Shown piece after piece: positions 49,201 through 58,264 of a stretch of DNA of 64,000 nucleotides. The notes below the pieces were generated by a model. It had not been told where the DNA came from. It was given only the letters and a program-made list of their open reading frames with translations, and did not search any database. Position numbers and translations under genes: made by a program. This DNA comes from Typhlomys cinereus (Eukaryota; Chordata; Mammalia; Rodentia; Platacanthomyidae): the NCBI GenBank assembly GCA_023101885.1, contig JALPQD010000634.1:558001-622000 (forward strand), written 5' to 3'. Numbering within the stretch: position 1 is the first letter of the stretch; each line of letters begins with the position of its first letter.

Positions 49201-52200
49201 AGGAAATCTTGAATTTCCTTTTTAATTTCTTCCTGAATCCAATTCTCCTTCAGCATCATAGTGTTAAGTTTCCAAGAGTTAGTGTATTTTCTGTTGCTTG
49301 TTTTGTTGTGGATGTCAAGCTTTAGGCTGTGGTGGTCTGCTAAGGTACAGGCTAGAATTTCAATTTTCATGTATATGTGGAGATTCGTTTTGTGGCCCAA
49401 TATGCGATCTATTTTGGAGAACATTCCGTGTGCTGCTGAGAAAAATGTGTATTCTTTGGTGCGTGAATGAAAAGTTCAATACACATCTGTAAGGCCCATT
49501 TCAGTAAGGGTTTGATTAAGTTCCAAAGTGTCTCTGTTAAGCTTTTGACCTGTTGATCTATCCCATGTTGAGAGGGCGGTGTTGAAGTCCCCAAGAATTA
49601 TCGTTTGGGGGTTGATTTCTTGCTTTAGACACTGTAGGGTTTTCTTAATGAATGTGGAGGGGCCTGTATTGGGTGCATAAATGTTCAGTATTGTGAAGTC
49701 TTTCTGGTGAATTGTACCTGTGACTAAAATGTAGTATCCATCTGTGTCTGTTATGATTTTTTTTTGGTTTGAAGTCCACTTTGTCTGATAGCATAATGGC
49801 TACCCCTGCCTGTTTCCTGGTTCCATTAGCTTGCAGTATTTTGGACCAGCCTTTCATTTTTAGGATGTGCCTATCTTTTGTGGTGAGATTGAGTTTCCTG
49901 AAGGCAACACTTGTGACTTGTAATCTGTTTCTCTTTATCGGTGAGTTAAGCCCATTGACATTTAATGTTATAATGGAGAAATTATTTTTAATTCTGGACA
50001 TTTTTTATGTTTAGTGAATTTTGTAAGCTTATTATTTTACATTTATGTTTTTGTGGTATTATACCTCTCTTCTGTCTTCCTGGATACGTTTTTTTTTTCT
50101 TCAAGTTTGCATATCATTTCTAGCATTTTTTTAAGGCCTGGTGTGGTAGACATGTATCCCTTCAAGTTGACTTTTTGCTGTGCTGGAAAATTTTTCTTTC
50201 TCCCTCGATCATGACAGATAGTTTTGCCAGATATATCAGTCTGGGTTGGCATTTTTGCTCATTTAATACATGAAGTACGTCTTTCCAATCACCTCTTGCT
50301 TTTACGGTTTACATTGAGAAGTCATTTGTTATTTTAATAGGTTTGCCTTTTGAGTGACTTGCTTTTTTTCTCTTGAAGCTCTCAGCACCTTTTCTTTGTC
50401 TTGAGTGTGGAATGTTTTGACTATTATTTGCCATGGCGTTTTTCTATTTTGGTCATATCTGTTTGGAGTGCCAGATGCCTCTTGTATTTGGATGGGCCTC
50501 TCATTCTTCAGTTGAGGGACGTTTTCATTTATGATAATTTGAAAATTTTCCTCAGGTGTAGTATTTTGAGATTCTTGCTCTGGTATTGCATGAATGTGCA
50601 TGTTAGGCTTCTTCAGAGTGTCCCATATCTCTTGAATGTTCCTCTCTAGTACCTTTTTGGCTTTAACTACCTCTTCCATTGAGCTGGTTAATTCTCCCAC
50701 TTTGTCTTCAAGATCTGAAATTCTATTTTCTGCTTCGTTAGTTTTGCTGATAAGACTCTCTGTTGAGCTTTGGGTTGAAGATAACTTGTCTTTTAGTTCA
50801 ATTTTAAACTATGCCTGAGACTGTTTTAACTGCTCTATGCCTATTTTTGTTTCTTGCACTGTTTTTCTCAATTCCTCCAAATGCCTATTGTGTTCCTATT
50901 CAAAGTGGTTGATGCGGTTGTTTAATTCCTCTTGGATTTCCTGTTTCATAGTATTAATCATGGTAATGATCATACTGTGAAAGTTGTTGTCTTGGGTCTG
51001 GCCTTCTTGGCTATTTTCTGTGAATTTGTTCTGGTTGGAATCCATCCTTAACGGGTTGATTCTTTCAGTGGTAGATTGGTCTCCTTGGGTTTTGTTTGTC
51101 ATGTATCTGCACTTTGACTTGGGCATTGTTGTTTTGTCTTCTAGGGCTTTTCAGTTTTTGTGTGTTTTTGACTGAACTGATTTAGTTGGTATTATTACAC
51201 TTGGGCAGTTGTTACTACTGCTTGCCTTGGGGTTGGGTATGTTTGTCTTTTGTTATTGTTATTTCCTACTTGAGGCTATTAGGCTGTTAGTTCATTAGTT
51301 AAATCAGGTTAAGTAGACAGGGGGTGAATATTAGTATGGTAGTGCACTTTTATGATGTAGTATTTTGGTGATATGTGAGAATGAGTGGTGTATTCTGGAG
51401 TTGTATATGTTTTTGGGGTGGATGCAAAGGTTAATCTACAGTGATTAATATTAGAAAAGAACCCTAAGGTGAAAAAAAAAGGGAGGTTTACTTATCTTTG
51501 GGCTGGATGTGAAGAATCTCTCCCATGTGATAGGATGATTGTAGAGGTTTTCAGATGTATGGCCTTTGACACTTAGAATTTGCTTGAGTTTTCTTTGGAC
51601 TCTATTGAATTCTGAGTAGCAGTGTGTCTTCTGAAGACCACTCGTGTGGGTCCCCGGTGGGTCAGAGAGGCAGAGGGGCTTATGTTGTTGGCAGAATTCT
51701 TCACCTGGGGCCTGGGACTTGGCTTAGTGGCCCTCTCCGCCTCCAGGGATGGAGGAATGTGAGCAAGTCCTGTCCAGTAGTCGGACAGGCAGGCAGTAGG
51801 AAGAAAGGGGCTCGGGCCCAGGAGCAGCCCAGGCTTAAGCCCGAGGCAGGCTGGGGCGTGGCGCAGGGACCCAGGGTGACCTGGGGGGCTCAGCTGGCGG
51901 ATGGACTCACTCACCTGGGGATGGCCCCTTTGACCGAGGCGGCACGGGAGGGAGAAAGGGTAAACATGTGAATTTTCATAGATGAAGTTATTAATTTTTC
52001 CACATCGATTAAAGTACTATGACCCTTATAAACAAAATTGATAGTCTTCCTTATATCCACTCTATGTGAGTCCATAATAGTGCAGGAAAGAGAGCCATCA
52101 CCAGGCCTGGGATCCACTCAATGTCTTATTTGAACTAGATCAATGTTTATAAGATATGAATCTTTTTTTATTAATTAATTCAATTGTGTGCACATGTGTG

Positions 52201-53694
52201 TATGTATGTGTGTGTAGAACCATGGGTGAATTCCGGAACCACCATGGACCGCCTCTACCTCCTCCTTGTTCACTCTGCCCCAGGATTCACAGGCTCCGCC
52301 CTACCAGGACCAGAAACACAGGCTGCCCCTGCTTCCACCTGGTGTCTGTACATGGGGTCTAGGATCCGAACTCAGGGCTTTCTGCCTGAAAGGCGGAGGC
52401 TTAACCCCTGAGCTATCTCTTCAGCCCCCAAGATATGAATCTAAAAGAAGAGAATTGGAGAATTATTATCAGATAATTAGGGACTTATTATTAGGGTATC
52501 TTTCATTATAGTAAAACTTATTTGCTAATCGAGTAGAATATTGCCTTCAGTGGCATCAGGTAAAGCATGCAAAGAATATAAAACACAAATGAAAGGAAAA
52601 ATATAAATAATTATTTCACCATGCAGAAGATGAATAATATTAATTGGAAAAATGCTCAAACCAGGAGTCATTTACATACTATTTAACACATATGCAGAAA
52701 TTCTCTTAGGTCCTCTAATTGGCTCATCACAGCAACAGGAAAATGGGGGAAATAACTGCAATTGGGCTGATGAACACTGTGTTTCTCAGCAGATATGGAT
52801 CAGTGCATGAAGTGTCCCGCTGACCACTATGCCAACCCAGAACATGATCACTGTCTCCAAAAAAGTGTCACCTTCCTGGCTTATGAAGACCCTCTGGGGA
52901 TGGCGCTGGCGAGCATGGCCCTGGGCTTCTCTGCTCTCACAGCTGGTGCTGTTGGGATCTTGGTGGCGCACCACCACACGGCCATCGTGAAGGCCAATAA
53001 CCGCACTCTCAGCTATGTCTTGCTCACATCCATCATGCTTTGCTTTCTCTGCTCCTTGCTCTTCATCGGATATCCTAGCACAGCCACCTGCATCCTGCAG
53101 CAGACCATGTTTGGAGTTGTGTTCACTGTGGCTGTATCCACTGTCTTGGCCAAAACTGTCACTGTGGTTTTGGCCTTCAGGGTCACAACTCCAGGAAGAA
53201 AGATGAGGTGGCTGCTGCTATCCAGGGCACCGAATGCCATCATTCCCATCTGCACCTTCGTTCAACTTGTTCTCTGTGGAATCTGGATGGCGACATCTCC
53301 TCCTTTCATTGACCAAGATCTCCAGTCAGAGCATGTTCACATCATCATTGTGTGCAACAAGGGCTCAATCACTGCCTTCTACTGTGTCCTGGGCTATCTA
53401 GGCTTTCTGGCTCTGACTAGTTTCACTGTGGCATTCCTGGCCAGGGACCTGCCTGATGCCTTCAATGAAGCCAAATTCCTGACCTTCAGCATGTTGGTGT
53501 TCTGCAGTGTTTGGCTCACCTTCCTGCCTGTCTACCACAGTGCCAAGGGCAAGGTCATGGTGGCTGTGGAGGTCTTCTCCATCTTGGCCTCCAGTGCAGG
53601 GCTGCTCATCTGCATCTTTGCGCCTAAGTGCTATGTTATTATCCTAAGACCTGAAAGAAATTGTTTCAAACATTTGAAAGGAAATCGAGTATAG
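33087..53694 (+). CDS. Vmn2r: Vomeronasal type-2 receptor gene, six exons, apparently intact
   Basis: Class C G-protein-coupled receptor expected in vomeronasal sensory neurons, where V2Rs detect peptide and protein pheromones. The coding exons are 33087-33271, 35038-35326, 38094-38897, 39028-39255, 39640-39763 and 52793-53694. They sum to 2,532 bases, or 843 residues plus a stop, close to the usual V2R length. Every intron starts GT and ends AG, phases match at all five junctions, and no stop or frameshift is seen. Order: signal peptide, Venus-flytrap ligand domain (exons 1-4), nine-cysteine linker (exon 5 into 6), seven membrane helices (exon 6). Introns are 1,766, 2,767, 130, 384 and 13,029 bases; the last is swollen by antisense L1s. 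No close AATAAA was found after the stop. Paralogue identity cannot be given. Intactness suggests function, but expression is not shown by sequence. Confidence 0.93.
34172..34350. repeat. Decayed tandem repeat, about 51-bp period
   Basis: GGTTATCACTATGCACAT-type units start at about 34256 and 34307, each followed by a TTTCCCC block (34277, 34331) and a GTAAAATGCATTT-like end. A third related piece (TTCCCCAGTTCTGTAATATAAATTT) lies near 34172. It sits in V2R intron 1. Confidence 0.6.
35038..35326 (+). CDS. Vmn2r: V2R exon 2: ligand-binding domain, lobe 1
   Basis: Residues 62-158. The acceptor TATGCAG precedes the first base, which completes the codon split from exon 1. The conserved V2R run [12 protein letters not shown] followed by [13 protein letters not shown] is plain, as is the end motif [12 protein letters not shown]. 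The donor is GTAAGA at phase 0. It matches the equivalent exon of family A V2Rs, with no missing block. Confidence 0.92.
35415..37376 (-). mobile_element. Old L1 3' part in V2R intron 2
   Basis: The 3' end tract (CCCTAATCATACAAGCTCAA, then C/T-rich) is followed by a 3' UTR and degraded ORF2 C terminus (36430-37376, with frames 36935-36648 and 36975-36721). It is interrupted by a SINE at 36977-37309 and ends where the 30-bp tandem repeat begins. Antisense to the V2R. Confidence 0.85.
36977..37309 (+). mobile_element. Young tRNA-derived SINE inside L1, 16-bp TSD
   Basis: Head GGGGCTGGAGAGGTGGCTCA, TTAAGCTTCTGCCCTGCAGG, B-box-like GAGTTTGGATCC, body, (CA)n at 37193-37236, and A-rich AAATTGAATAAATAAAA tail. 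Target-site duplication AAGTTCTTTGTGCACT at 36961-36976 and 37310-37325, perfect. Confidence 0.95.
37381..37500 (+). repeat. Tandem repeat, 4 x 30 bp
   Basis: Four head-to-tail units of exactly 30 bases, starting at 37381, 37411, 37441 and 37471. Each starts TTGACA (A or C) CTGT and ends GACATGG (A/G) G, except the last (GTCATGGCG). Units differ from each other at about two to five positions. Open frames read through as a 10-residue repeat on either strand, with no gene context. Confidence 0.93.
37520..37795 (-). repeat. Old SINE copy
   Basis: TG-rich start, CACAAGGGCATAACTGGAATC, GGATTCCCAGGCTCC, then GATCTGAACTCTGGTCC and GGGCTTTAACCACGG at the head end. Decayed member of the older subfamily, abutting the tandem repeat. 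Confidence 0.55.
38094..38897 (+). CDS. Vmn2r: V2R exon 3: main part of Venus-flytrap domain
   Basis: Residues 159-426, 268 whole codons, with no internal stop. The acceptor lies after a T-rich, TTG-repeated tract and ends TTTAG. The exon opens [12 protein letters not shown] and carries the V2R signature [15 protein letters not shown], then HFRWNWVGL. Near the end are cysteines of the [14 protein letters not shown] block and the run [14 protein letters not shown]. The exon ends RFSPWQ before GTAATA. The length is typical of the large third coding exon of the family. Confidence 0.94.
39028..39255 (+). CDS. Vmn2r: V2R exon 4: end of ligand-binding domain
   Basis: Residues 427-502, 76 whole codons. 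It follows a short 130-base intron with a good pyrimidine tract (CCCTTTCAG). It starts [15 protein letters not shown] and contains [22 protein letters not shown] in two parts ([10 protein letters not shown] then F-P-Q-G-L-G), both family hallmarks. It ends IEWTTGDRQ before donor GTGGGT. Confidence 0.93.
39640..39763 (+). CDS. Vmn2r: V2R exon 5: cysteine-rich linker
   Basis: Residues 503-543 plus one base. This is the standard 124-base exon of V2Rs. It contains six cysteines (VC, HC and the TCCFNCVTC cluster), and three more follow in exon 6, giving the nine of the class C cysteine-rich domain that couples ligand binding to the membrane helices. Acceptor TTTTTTAG, donor GTAAAT, phase 1. Confidence 0.93.
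40655..41100. mobile_element. L1 with inverted 5' part (probable twin priming)
   Basis: 40655-40890 is the end of L1 ORF2 on the minus strand (reversed GAATAGTATTCCATTGTACA, then CATCTACTGTTGGACATC and GCTGCTATGAACATGG). From 40895 the purine-rich L1 3' UTR reads on the plus strand (AGGAGGGGGAGGAAGGGG, CTTGAGCTTGTATGATTAGG) to an A-rich end near 41100. The two parts face opposite ways and abut within a few bases. Confidence 0.65.
42532..42709 (-). mobile_element. Short L1 3' fragment nested in L1
   Basis: About 180 bases: poly(T), TCCACTCGTACAAAGTTGA, C/T-rich tract, and CATCCTTTAGTGTGCC. The flanking L1 sequence GCCCATTTTTT is repeated on both sides (42523 and 42710), the expected target-site duplication. 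Confidence 0.85.
44339..44592 (-). mobile_element. Second short L1 3' fragment nested in L1
   Basis: T-rich end with TTATTATTATTA, CTCCGCTCATACAAACTGAA, C/T-rich tract, then GTGCATGCCAAACTCTCC and TGGGTCCTCCTCTCC. The flanking duplication ATTGTCTTTTT is at 44328 and 44593. Confidence 0.85.
46270..50001 (-). pseudogene. L1 ORF2, inactivated
   Basis: ATG at 49999-50001 begins [17 protein letters not shown], the standard ORF2 start, followed by endonuclease sequence to 49645. Frames then break repeatedly (49424-49149, 48590-48348, 48433-47990, 47749-47486, 47538-46774, 46746-46309). Protein order is endonuclease, reverse transcriptase, cysteine-containing C terminus, but no continuous product is possible. 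Confidence 0.92.
50070..51126 (-). pseudogene. L1 ORF1, inactivated
   Basis: ATG at 51126 begins [18 protein letters not shown] stop after the stretch NNRINHFE (50896) breaks the coiled coil. A further frame at 50700-50329 covers the central RNA-recognition part ([22 protein letters not shown]), and the last at 50252-50043 the C-terminal end. Length if intact is about 350 codons. Confidence 0.85.
51127..51957 (-). promoter_or_regulatory. L1 5' UTR, likely former promoter
   Basis: The region upstream of ORF1 in the L1. The inner part (51127-51600) is AT-rich and aligns with 60000-60700. The outer part (51610-51957) is GC-rich with several CpG, the typical place of an L1 internal promoter. It ends 0.8 kb before V2R exon 6. 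Promoter activity is inferred from the position only. Confidence 0.6.
52164..52429 (-). mobile_element. Young tRNA-derived SINE with 13-bp TSD
   Basis: Poly(T), ATTCAATTGTGTGCAC, body GAACCACCATGGACCGCC, head complement ending CTCTTCAGCCCCC. Target-site duplication AAGATATGAATCT at 52151-52163 and 52430-52442. It lies 360 bases before V2R exon 6. Confidence 0.93.
52793..53694 (+). CDS. Vmn2r: V2R exon 6: seven-transmembrane domain and C terminus
   Basis: Residues 544-843. The first two bases complete the aspartate codon of DMDQCMKCP, which is canonical. The seven membrane helices start after EDPLGMALA. Family motifs visible include [10 protein letters not shown] after helix 1, [11 protein letters not shown] before helix 6, [10 protein letters not shown] before helix 7, and [13 protein letters not shown] at its end. 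The protein stops at TAG 53692-53694 after a short basic tail. The exon is richer in GC than its surroundings. An ATG lies at bases 3-5 of the exon, which matters if transcription ever starts in intron 5. Confidence 0.95.
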
Positions 53695-53879
53695 AGTAAT
53701 AGGCATTCTTTTTTAACATTAACTCAGGTCTTTTTTGCATAGCTTAGTTTTTGCAACATTCATAGCAAGGCCCAACCTGAGTTTTGTTTTTTAACTTTAC
53801 CCAGTAACTGATATAAACACTTCATGAGGAATTTCACTTTCTTTTAAAGTGAATAACCTAGGAGTGACCCAAAATACTG

Positions 53880-54300
53880 TTTGTTGCAGTTCACCTGCAT
53901 GGTTCCTGATAAATGACTATTAAGTGGCTTAATGGAACTAGGGGTTTAATTTTCTCTTATGATTACTGGTTACAGTTCTCATTCCAGCTTAAGTGGAGAG
54001 CATGTACCAACACCAGGGACAATGTAATTGGCCACACCTTCCCTACACAACAGCTGAGAGAGGGATGATCCTTACTTTACAGACCAGCATGTCTGGCCAA
54101 GTGTATAAAAGTATGTCCCTCAATCAACTCTCAGTATTTTATTCCAGGGTTTAGTCCCACACACCATGGGTTGGACCTTCCCCATCAACTAGATAGTCTC
54201 TTGTATGTTTGCTCTGTACTTAACTCAACCACTAATTCTCTACAAATGTGACCAGAGTTCCAAACTTCAACTGTCAAGTTGACAGCTGTGCCTAAGTATG
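53880..54300 (+). repeat. Near-complete TGTCAA-ended dispersed repeat
   Basis: It matches 5812-6215 from GTTGCAGTTCACCTGCATGG through TTACTGGTTACAGTTCTCAT, GAGAGGGATGATCCTTACTT and GACCAGCATGTCTGGCCAAG to CTGTCAAGTTGACAGC. It starts about 190 bases after the V2R stop, so it may form part of the 3' UTR. Confidence 0.7.
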
Positions 54301-55102
54301 ACTATTTATTTCACTTACTCTCCACAAACTCAAGTACTGTGATATTCATACAATTTCTACATGTTTATATCCCCTCCCATCCTTTGTATATTAAGTAGAA
54401 CATCTTGTAATGCCTCACGTCGTGCAATGTATGTGATTTGTAATTATTACTGGTTAGTTTCTTTCAACTTTTCTTTTCATTGGTGCTATTATGAGAGTGA
54501 GAATGTACTTGGTTTTTTTTTTTGCAGACTTGCATTAATTATTTAATAATGTTTAATTCACCTGTATGCAATACATCATCAAAAATAGATAATATTTTGC
54601 CACTTTTCAAGTATAATATTTCTGAGAGGCTATGTGTTTTTTTGTGCATAGGGCTGGTTCCACCAATGTGCATTTTTCAATCAATTTATTTTTCTCTCTC
54701 ATTTACTTTTAAGTTTTCTTTTGGGGATACCAGAGAGAGTACCCAGTTGTATACCTATTGATACATTGCTCATATTTCAGCAAGTACCTGTACATATTCT
54801 GATGAAGGTAATCTTATAAAACACAGTGGATGACACTCACACCAACAGGCTGTTCAAGTGGTAGAGAGTCCATTGTTCAGAAGCTCTTTGTTTTGTAGGA
54901 CAAAAAAGTGAATCGAGATAGGGTATTATTGGCAGAAAATGACTTCATTGTGTACATGTATGGATTTTTAACCTGGTTTTTGTGGGATTCTTGAAATCAC
55001 ATAATAGTGTTTGGTTCCTCTATATTGCAGTCAGTTTCTTCTGTTTATCTTATATCCTCAAATTTTAAAAAGATATAAGTATATCCTCAAGTTATCAATT
55101 AA
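54301..55102. other. AT-rich sequence, no gene
   Basis: An old reversed L1 ORF2-like or 3' UTR stretch is possible around 54310-54720 (TTTCTTTCAACTTTTCTTTTC), too decayed to call. No coding or RNA gene seen. Confidence 0.35.
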
Positions 55103-55118
55103 GACAATTTCTACTTCT

Positions 55119-55379
55119 TTTTTTAATTTTTTTTATTATTATTTATTCAATTGTGCACATGTGCGTGCACGTGTATGTCTCTGTGTGTGTGTGTGTTTGT
55201 CTGTGTATGTGTAGAACCACGGACGAACTCGTGAACCACCATGGACGCCTCCACCTCCTTCTGCCCCGGGTTTCACAGGCTCCACCCTACCAGGCATCTA
55301 TACGTGGAATCTGGGATCTGAACTCAGGACCTTCCGCCTGCAAGGCGGAGGCTTAACCCCTGAGCCACCTCTCCAGCCC
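55119..55379 (-). mobile_element. Young tRNA-derived SINE with 16-bp TSD
   Basis: T-rich end, TTATTCAATTGTGCACATG, TG-rich run, GAACCACCATGGACGCC, head complement GAGCCACCTCTCCAGCCC. It lacks part of the body (a jump from CTACCAGG to CATCTATACG). Target-site duplication GACAATTTCTACTTCT at 55103-55118 and 55380-55395. Confidence 0.93.
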
Positions 55380-55424
55380 GACAATTTCTACTTCTAAAAA
55401 AAATTGCATTCTAAATTTTTTATT

Positions 55425-55436
55425 TTTAAGTGCTTG

Positions 55437-55489
<53 letters not shown>

Positions 55490-55712
55490 GAACATTTGAA
55501 TGTGTGCCTGTGGAGGTCCAAGGGTAACTTCAGGAATCATCCTAGATGGTTCTCCCTCGTTATTGTTCTGGTTTCCCAGGCTTTGTCTTTCAGGATTGAA
55601 ATTTCAGGTCACTGCCATATCTACCTAGCATAATGCAGGATGTGGAGATCTGAACTCAGGTCCTTCTACTTGTGAGGAGAGGGCTTTACTATTGAGCCAT
55701 TTCTGCAGCTTA
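55425..55712 (-). mobile_element. Older tRNA-derived SINE
   Basis: (TG)n at 55440-55484, body GTGGAGGTCCAAGGGTAACTT, GGTTTCCCAGGCTTTG, then GATCTGAACTCAGGTCC and GAGCCATTTCTGCAGC at the head end. Right beside the young copy at 55119. Confidence 0.75.
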
Positions 55713-57078
55713 ACAAATTACATTTGAATCCATGCATTATTATCAGTAAATGATATTATCATAAAAATGAAACATTTTTGAAGGAAAAATTAAAATTGAT
55801 ACTTATAACTTTAAAAAGATATTCATAAGTCATAGTTTAATTACAATAACCAGGTCTGATCTCATCAACAGTAATCTGGATGGAGCTTAATGGTCACAAA
55901 TATCTAGAAGAACATAAAAGTGGAAGGAAGACAGGTAGGAAAAAAGAAATCTTCTACTGCCAAAAAAAAACAGTGAATTTGAATTTCATAATGGTTGGAA
56001 ATGACATGTAACACACATGTTAAGTCCTAAAAGCATATAAGTAAAATCAAAGAGAAAGGTAACCAAGTCTTATCACCAATGTGGGGGAAATGAAAAACAG
56101 TCCTATAAATACCAATAATAATAAATATATATGTACCAGTTAAATCAGACAAAGCAGTTTTATTTCTACACTGATAAAGATGGGAAATATTAATTAGAAA
56201 TCATTCTGTGTTCATTATTGTTTTCTGTTTTGTCTCCTTCCAGAAAGGGGGGCATGAAATCCCTCCCAATCACAAAGCTCAGAGGATCTTGTGAAAGAAG
56301 GGTCAGTAAGAATGCAAGCCTGTGAGGCTGGTGGAAGAACTGCTTGATAGCATCTTCTGGTCATGAGCATACCCCACACCCAAGCTCTTGCTGCAGTGAT
56401 GTCTATTACATAGACCTGCACCACAGTGAATTATAAATGTTTCATCATAGATGAGGGAAGATTTCAAAATATATCTCCCTGAAACACTATTTTTTGATAA
56501 TATAATTTTTTATTAAAAATAATTTACATTATCAGTAACATATATATAATTGCCAATAAATGAACTTTGACCAAAATATAATTCCTTACAATACTTAACA
56601 TTATGGACTTTAAAACTGTTATGCTATTTTGTTTGCTTTATATAACAGTGATTTGTAGTTACTTAAGAGATACATTGTTTTGTAGCCACATATTATATGT
56701 AAAATTGATTTTAAAAAAACAGCAATGACACCATCTTGGGGCTAAGGAATCTACCAAAAGAGCTAAAGTTAATCTCTGCCCCAAGACTCTATTTAAGGCA
56801 GATTCCTTTCAGGAGAAGAGGTGCTTCTTTGCTGAGTGATTTACTCACTAATAAGTCACTGATATCTGAGGAGCACATGAATGAGAACTTGTCAGTGTAC
56901 ATCTCCAGATGAAACCCAGAGGATTACCTATGCTAAAAAACTTCAAAGTATGGAGAAGATTGACTGCAAAGGAGAAAATGTGAAGTGGGACAGGAAGGGC
57001 TGAGACTGGGTAATGGGATGAAAACACAAAATTCATCCAAGTTGTATATTCAAATGTCAGTGAATAAGAACAGTTACA
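55713..57078. other. AT-rich non-coding sequence
   Basis: No repeat family, gene or RNA was recognised. The stretch is AT-rich with only short chance frames. Confidence 0.45.
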
Positions 57079-57094
57079 AAGAAAATGCTGAGGG

Positions 57095-57309
57095 TTGGGC
57101 TGGAGAGGTGGCTCAGGGGTTAAGCCTCCGTCTTGCAGGCGGAAGGTCCTGAGTTCGGACACCAGATCCCACGTATAGATGCCAGGCCGAAGCGGGGGCG
57201 GCCTGCACTTCTGGTCCTGGTAGACGGAGCCTGTGAATCCCGGAGCAGAAGGAGGTGGAGGCGTCCATGGTAGTTCGCGAATTCATCCGTGGTTCTACAC
57301 ACACACACA

Positions 57310-57347
<38 letters not shown>

Positions 57348-57404
57348 CGCGCGCGCGCACATACATGCGCACAATTGAATAAATAATAATAATAAAAAAA
57401 ATTT
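57095..57404 (+). mobile_element. Full-length young SINE, best reference copy
   Basis: A complete copy of about 310 bases: TTGGGCTGGAGAGGTGGCTC, A-box-like TGGCTCAGGGG, B-box-like GAGTTCGGACAC, body with CTGCACTTCTGGTCCTGGTA and TCCATGGTAGTTCGCGAATTC, (CA)n at 57297-57345, a GC-dinucleotide run, and tail AATTGAATAAATAATAA. Target-site duplication AAGAAAATGCTGAGGG at 57079-57094 and 57405-57420. Confidence 0.95.
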
Positions 57405-57449
57405 AAGAAAATGCTGAGGGAATCTACATTTGGGAGATTTTCTTGTTTT

Positions 57450-57610
57450 AAGGAATATTTTTATTGCATGGTGTGTGTATATGTATCAAACAACCCTGTA
57501 TGTGCTTGTAGAGGTCCAAGGGTAATTATGGGAATAATCAGATTCCAGCAATGGTCACTGAGGTGGTGGGAGCTATAAGACATCTTGCTGCAGCCTGGCA
57601 GTACTGATCT
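57450..57610 (-). repeat. Decayed SINE fragment
   Basis: GTGTGTGTATATG then GTAGAGGTCCAAGGGTAAT and ATGGGAATAATCAGATT resemble the tail half of the older subfamily; the head is missing. Confidence 0.4.
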
Positions 57611-58090
57611 TAGGTCATTAATTTTGATTATGATACAAAGGGATGTCCCTGGGCCCCATACAGTGGCTCCTGTCAAGGGGAGGAAGATCGATAATGAAGC
57701 AAGGAAGGGAATATCGTCTTCCCTAAGTTCCAGCCTTATAAAATTGAAGTCGAATAAGAACACTTTATGATGTGAGTTTACTCCACAGAGCCCAAATGGT
57801 GGAAGGAGGGAAATGACTTCCAAAGTCGTCTCTTCCACTTGTGTTCTCTCTCCCTCTCTTTATTTCTGTAAATAGATAATTAAATAAAAAGGAACACCGA
57901 AATACACTCTGATCTCTTGTGAAAGTTGAGAAATATGGTTCAATATAAGAAAAGGTGAATTTCAGGTAGCTCCTTAATGGTTCCATTGAAGAACAAGACA
58001 GGTTATAAAGAATGTTTGTCCATGGTTTCACAGAGACTTGCACATTACTCTTGCTGACATTCATAGGGAGAACTAAGAAAGTGAAAAGGG

Positions 58091-58200
58091 GCCAGTGAAA
58101 TAATTAGGTAGATCAGACACGTTCCCGCAAGCCTGATGACTTGATTTCAATCCATGGAAGCCCACATGCTGAAAGGAAAGTTGTTCTCTTATGCTCGCCT
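58091..58200 (+). repeat. B2-like SINE fragment
   Basis: GCCAGTGAAATAATTAGGTAG, CCGCAAGCCTGATGACTTGA, then GGAAGCCCACATGCTGAAAGG parallel the copy at 29762. Diverged. Confidence 0.5.
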
Positions 58201-58264
58201 ATGCAAAATAGATTTGGTCCAGGCTTGTGCTAACAAGCCATAGTTTTGAATCCCATCTGAAGTC

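Larger units (their letters stand above)
45190..51957 (-). mobile_element. Near full-length L1 with 5' UTR in V2R intron 5
   Basis: 3' end with poly(T) and (TTA)n at 45190, 3' UTR to about 46270, ORF2 46270-50001, ORF1 50070-51126, 5' UTR 51127-51957. The 5' UTR is shared with the L1 at 59655 (for example CATCCTATC and GGGAGAGATTCTTCACATC on the minus strand), and its outer 350 bases are GC-rich. Both ORFs carry stops. It abuts the L1 41240-45188 and has no visible target-site duplication. Confidence 0.92.

Noticed and set aside
57095..57170. tRNA-like sequence with A and B boxes
   Set aside because: It is the head of a SINE with body, tail and target-site duplication, not a tRNA gene; the same applies to the other copies.
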